NCBI GenBank assembly: GCA_964449325.1
Contig: CAYUYJ010000008.1
Span: 46,509 to 110,508, forward strand
Length of the DNA: 64,000 nucleotides
Origin: RGIG3002 sp964449325
GTDB lineage: Bacteria > Bacillota > Clostridia > Lachnospirales > Lachnospiraceae
Direction of reading: 5' to 3'
In this document: positions 60,475 through 64,000 of the stretch, one piece after another
Layout: each line of letters begins with the position of its first letter
Numbering within the stretch: the stretch's first letter is position 1
Notes under the pieces: model-generated
The model's database searches: none
Seen by the model: the letters and a program-made list of their open reading frames with translations, nothing else
Told to the model about the DNA's origin: nothing
Translations under genes and position numbers: made by a program

Positions 60475-62751
60475 CTAATCGAACTCTATCTCTTCCTCTG
60501 CTCTTGCATAAATATCAAGCTGATTCTGCACATCCAATCGATTAACCAACCATCCTTTAGCTTCACACATTTTAGCAAAATCATCTATTCTGTTTTTTCC
60601 ATACATTTCTTTAAGTGTGATTACAAGACCAAATGGCAACGGCCTTCTATTCTTTGACGTTACTCGTTCTTTAGTTATTACTCCTATTCCCCACATTCCT
60701 GCATCATAGGACTTTTTGGGAACTCTTCTATCTTTTATTTTCTCGCATATACGCTTAACATTGTCCCATTTTCTGAATACATTTCTTGCATCTTCCTCAT
60801 ACATAACCTGACCTTCCTCGGTCTGCTTATTATCATCAATAGACTTTATCTTTGTTTTAATGGTTCCATCTTTCTTTTCCGTAATCACGCGCCCAAAATG
60901 TATATCCATCTCTGTTCCTGTATAATCCACTCCTTGGTTTCGGTCACAGTATGGAAAATAGCACAATACAGCTTTAGCATAATACGGATGTTTCCCATTC
61001 ACTACTGGGACCGGCAAAGTGTAGTTATATGTTTCATAATCTTCTGTTGTACCGGTAATAATGAATTTTATTTCATCATCAGATGTACTCAAAATATCAT
61101 CTATATGTTTTGGAACAACACCATATCCCATTGTGTCTGAAACATTTCCACTTGGTCCCCATTTTGCAGCTGAATCGATAATAAGTGCCTTCGCTACTTC
61201 TTTACTGAGACCCATAACATAAATCAAATATGCTAACTTTCTTGTAATCCACGGAGCAGCAAACGATGTTCCGGATAAGTATATAGCGCCCAACTCATCT
61301 GCACATACTGCAATTTTTTCTTCAGCTTTTGTTCCATCACCACCATAATAACATATATCTGGTTTATGAAAAAAAGAGAGTACCGGTCCCCGTCTAGAAT
61401 AAGATGCTGATTTTCCGGACATATCAACAGAGTTCACAACTAATGAATTTAATGAATCCGCAGGTGCACCTACCTTCATATCCGGATGTTTCATCCCATC
61501 CGGGGTATTGGTTCCTGATATTACAAATATAACATCATATTCGCTTTGAATCCGATCCAATTCTGCAGCCTCAGGAGATATATAACTCTCTCTTATCTCA
61601 GTCTTAGAACCTAAAGAAAGATTCCATACTTTAATATCTCGATTATTTTCAACTATATTTCTAATCTCTCGCAAAATAGCAAATGAACTAAATCCACTTT
61701 GCTTTGATACGCCGAAATGTCTCACACGGAAACGGCCACATCCATCATCTAATCTTTCATTTCCTCTCGGGCCATCCACAATAATTGATGATACTGCTGT
61801 TCCATGTTTATAATCCTCCGGTTCTAATATATCAACCGGCAACATAGGTATGTACTCTACCCACTCATGAAAATACACCTTTTCATTAAACTGAGTATCA
61901 ATAACACCTACCGTTGGTTCGTTTCCCGGAAGTGGAATAATACCATCATCTTCTTCGAACTCAACATCTTCAAACAAATCATCCTCTATACTGATCTTTG
62001 AAAAATCTGTAATACTCATTGCAATAAGATACGGTGCTTTATTATATAACTGTCTTGCCTGTGGTGGTGTCAACAATACCGTTGTGCCACCAATAATCTT
62101 GCTTTCTGAAACATCGATTCCAAACCTTGACAATAACTCTCTAGTTTCTATATCTGTTTTGTAGATAGTTATAATAGATTCTTCCGTAATCGATTCTTTA
62201 GCCTCATCTACATCAAATTTTTCAACAAAATAGCAATCAACTATTACATTTACAAAATTTGTTTTAGCAATTTTTTCAGAATGTAGATACTTCTTTTCTG
62301 TTCCAAGCTTTTCAATATCTTCAGTTGTTATACATCCATCATAATCTGCATCCACGATTTCCTTTACTGTATGCAAATAATTAATTGCTTTATCAATGGC
62401 GGATGCCTGTACATAATGTGTAAGCACATGCTTGTGAATTGTCTTTCCTTGACTATCTCGTCCTGTGACAAACTTTGCTCCTCTAATAGAATCCACAGGT
62501 TTCTTCCCGATATCTGCAAGTAATGTCTTCAATCGATTACTTTTTGCTACAACGCGAATGTAATGAACACTGACAATTAGTCCCGCTATATCGTCCTTAT
62601 CGGCCCAATACTCTTTTACTTTAAAAAGCTGACTAATCAATTCTTCTATATGTTCCGATGTCACTTTCTTATTTGCTGGCAAACCTATTGGACCCCTACC
62701 TTCATTTCCGCGTTTTTCAAATCTTCCTTTTAACTGCAATAATCCATTCAT
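60475..62751 (-). CDS. subtilisin-family (S8) protease of an AAA-protease pair (758 aa)
   Basis: Residues about 1-270 form an acidic, helical N-terminal region not recognised. The S8 domain has the triad: Asp in VGVIDTQF (near 285), His in HGTAVSSII (near 313) and Ser in SGTSFAAPW (near 493). A C-terminal region of about 220 residues follows. No signal peptide, so it acts in the cytoplasm. Its ATG overlaps the stop of the AAA gene (ATGA), so the two are coupled. A protease activated by an ATPase partner is a plausible suicide or signalling module. Substrate unknown. Confidence 0.8.
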   Translation of the reverse strand: MNGLLQLKGRFEKRGNEGRGPIGLPANKKVTSEHIEELISQLFKVKEYWADKDDIAGLIVSVHYIRVVAKSNRLKTLLADIGKKPVDSIRGAKFVTGRDSQGKTIHKHVLTHYVQASAIDKAINYLHTVKEIVDADYDGCITTEDIEKLGTEKKYLHSEKIAKTNFVNVIVDCYFVEKFDVDEAKESITEESIITIYKTDIETRELLSRFGIDVSESKIIGGTTVLLTPPQARQLYNKAPYLIAMSITDFSKISIEDDLFEDVEFEEDDGIIPLPGNEPTVGVIDTQFNEKVYFHEWVEYIPMLPVDILEPEDYKHGTAVSSIIVDGPRGNERLDDGCGRFRVRHFGVSKQSGFSSFAILREIRNIVENNRDIKVWNLSLGSKTEIRESYISPEAAELDRIQSEYDVIFVISGTNTPDGMKHPDMKVGAPADSLNSLVVNSVDMSGKSASYSRRGPVLSFFHKPDICYYGGDGTKAEEKIAVCADELGAIYLSGTSFAAPWITRKLAYLIYVMGLSKEVAKALIIDSAAKWGPSGNVSDTMGYGVVPKHIDDILSTSDDEIKFIITGTTEDYETYNYTLPVPVVNGKHPYYAKAVLCYFPYCDRNQGVDYTGTEMDIHFGRVITEKKDGTIKTKIKSIDDNKQTEEGQVMYEEDARNVFRKWDNVKRICEKIKDRRVPKKSYDAGMWGIGVITKERVTSKNRRPLPFGLVITLKEMYGKNRIDDFAKMCEAKGWLVNRLDVQNQLDIYARAEEEIEFD

Positions 62752-63794
62752 TTATTAACACCCGCCTTCAATTCTCTTGATACACTACTTTTAGACTTGC
62801 TTGTTAGAATCTCTATTTCCCTAACTGTAAATCCTTGTTCTTGAAGTTTTAACAAATTCTCTGGTTTTTCCCCACATACTGAATAATATATTCTTCTAAA
62901 ATAATCCATCCCATCATTTACATCGCTAAATGCAATAGCTGTTTTTAGGAGATTCTTTAATTCTCCCGGATATGGCATTGGATTTGATAATCTCATTATT
63001 TTCCTGAAAAGTCTAATATCTCTATTGCCCAGCTTCATTTTATCCAAATAAGAATTAAGCATTTTTTCAGCTATATCCATCAAATCTTCTTCTGTATATC
63101 GATTAAAGTCAATTATAGAATCAAATCTTCTACTTAATGCCTTATCAAACATGTTAAATAAATTTGTTGTTGCCACTAATACTATATTTTCATTCATTCT
63201 ATCCAGACACTTAAGCAGTGTTGAAGTAACTCTCCCCATCTCTCTTAAATCATTTGAACTGGTTCGATCCAGTGCCAATGCATCTATTTCATCAAATAAC
63301 ACAATAACCTTTTCAGGATGAACAAAAGAATTTATTTCTTTAAACATCTCTGTTAAGTTCTTTTGTGTTTGACCCAATTTACTATCAACAATTGCAGAAA
63401 AATCAACCATAAAGATTTCTCTGTTTAAAATTCTTGCCAACTGTTTTACTGCCTCAGTCTTTCCCGTCCCCGGTTTCCCTTGAAACAAGAATTTATTAAT
63501 ACCCATCTTTCTTCCAACTGCATTTACAACTCCAAGGAGATCTTGCGTTATACAATCCGGCAATAATAGCATATCTTCAACAGAATCTATTTTTTCAAAG
63601 AAAGCTGATCTATTTTCAGATATCTGAGGAACAAAAGTATTAGCATTTGATAAAAGTGACATAATATACTCTGCAAGCTGATAATCCCCTGTATTATCAA
63701 AATCCCTTGCTATTTCGTATGCTTCTGTCCTAAAACCCGCATCATTTTTTTCTGCATAATATTTTATTAAATTTAATACATTTTTTTTCTTCAT
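62748..63794 (-). CDS. AAA+ ATPase with C-terminal helix-turn-helix-like segment (348 aa)
   Basis: FtsH/ClpX-like AAA core: Walker A FQGKPGTGKTEAVKQ near residue 105, Walker B VIVLFDEIDALA near 165, sensor 1 LVATTNLFN and Arg finger ALSRRFDSI. The N-terminal 90 residues are helical. The last 35 residues (LQEQGFTVREIEILTSKSKSSVSRELKAG) look like a helix-turn-helix, odd for this family. GAGGC precedes the ATG. First gene of the pair, with the S8 protease next. Confidence 0.85.
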   Translation of the reverse strand: MKKKNVLNLIKYYAEKNDAGFRTEAYEIARDFDNTGDYQLAEYIMSLLSNANTFVPQISENRSAFFEKIDSVEDMLLLPDCITQDLLGVVNAVGRKMGINKFLFQGKPGTGKTEAVKQLARILNREIFMVDFSAIVDSKLGQTQKNLTEMFKEINSFVHPEKVIVLFDEIDALALDRTSSNDLREMGRVTSTLLKCLDRMNENIVLVATTNLFNMFDKALSRRFDSIIDFNRYTEEDLMDIAEKMLNSYLDKMKLGNRDIRLFRKIMRLSNPMPYPGELKNLLKTAIAFSDVNDGMDYFRRIYYSVCGEKPENLLKLQEQGFTVREIEILTSKSKSSVSRELKAGVNK

Positions 63795-63844
63795 AAAAAT
63801 CAGCCTCTTTCACAAAATTGTTTTATATACTATACATATCATAT

Positions 63845-63872
63845 TGGGACATATTTTGCAATAGTGGGACAT
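63845..63872. promoter_or_regulatory. promoter region of AAA-protease pair with TGGGACAT repeats
   Basis: TGGGACAT occurs at 63845-63852 and 63865-63872, 20 bases apart (two helical turns). On the minus strand TTGCAA (63856-63861) with 17 bases to TATGTA forms a modest promoter lying between and beyond them. No gene is seen from 63873 to the window end. Confidence 0.5.
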
Positions 63873-64000
63873 TATTTTAAATAATTATTTTCTTCATCGC
63901 AATCACATTAATCTTTGCTCAATCCAAGCTTTCATACAACTTATCTTCTTAACTTCCAGATATTTTACCACTCAAATGTAAAGATTGGAGCCTACTTGTT

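Overview
The window reads as a chromosomal segment of an anaerobic, low-to-mid GC Firmicute of the Clostridia, most plausibly a butyrate-forming Lachnospiraceae. The reasons are a complete crotonyl-CoA/butyryl-CoA pathway (thl-crt-hbd-bcd-etfB-etfA) with a ptb-buk terminal pathway about 6 kb away, strong AGGAGG-type ribosome binding sites, a Gram-positive type IV pilus locus and a UgpB-type sugar transporter without its own ATPase. Genus cannot be fixed from the sequence alone.

Layout. 1-9.1 kb: type IV pilus operon on the minus strand (three minor prepilins, pilC, a pilM-pilN fusion, pilO, pilB, pilT, major pilin, and a second prepilin cut by the left edge), with the prepilin peptidase pilD lying in the opposite orientation inside it. 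9.1-14.8 kb: SGNH hydrolase, MATE exporter with divergent AraC regulator, then ptb-buk. 14.9-20 kb: Cys-tRNA(Pro) deacylase and an ABC exporter operon. 20.1-26.4 kb: butyrate operon; Rex-like operators overlap the -10 boxes of both this operon and ptb-buk. 26.5-37.3 kb: M23 peptidase, hpf, sugar ABC transporter, SH3-NlpC/P60 hydrolase, trxB, a short-chain dehydrogenase, a second MATE exporter and a low-molecular-weight protein tyrosine phosphatase (LMW-PTP).

37.3-60.2 kb is an integrative element inserted in the 5' end of the LMW-PTP gene. Its tyrosine integrase adjoins the intact (restored) LMW-PTP gene, and the displaced original first codons of an LMW-PTP gene lie at 60208-60255, sharing a 10-bp core with the intact gene. 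Joining the two halves across the core recreates a normal LMW-PTP N-terminus. The cargo is visibly more AT-rich than the backbone and consists mainly of defence and conflict genes: an unusual membrane GT51-like transglycosylase plus cysteine-peptidase-like protein interrupted by an in-frame amber codon, a HigBA-type toxin-antitoxin pair with a peptidase-bearing antitoxin, one truncated and one complete IS66-type element, a restriction-modification cluster with two cytosine methyltransferases, a NgoFVII/PLD-type nuclease, Vsr, a double-GHKL ATPase/histidine kinase and a receiver protein, then a PD-(D/E)XK protein, two small unknown proteins, a SIR2-like protein with a membrane partner, and a predicted small structured RNA.

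60.4-64 kb, beyond the element boundary, is an AAA+ ATPase / subtilase pair with translational coupling, probably a further conflict module that may belong to a second element accreted at the same site.

Most interesting points: the element boundaries, the R-M operon apparently wired to a histidine-kinase/receiver phosphorelay, the amber-interrupted GT51-like fusion, the AAA-subtilase pair, and the paired Rex-like operators.
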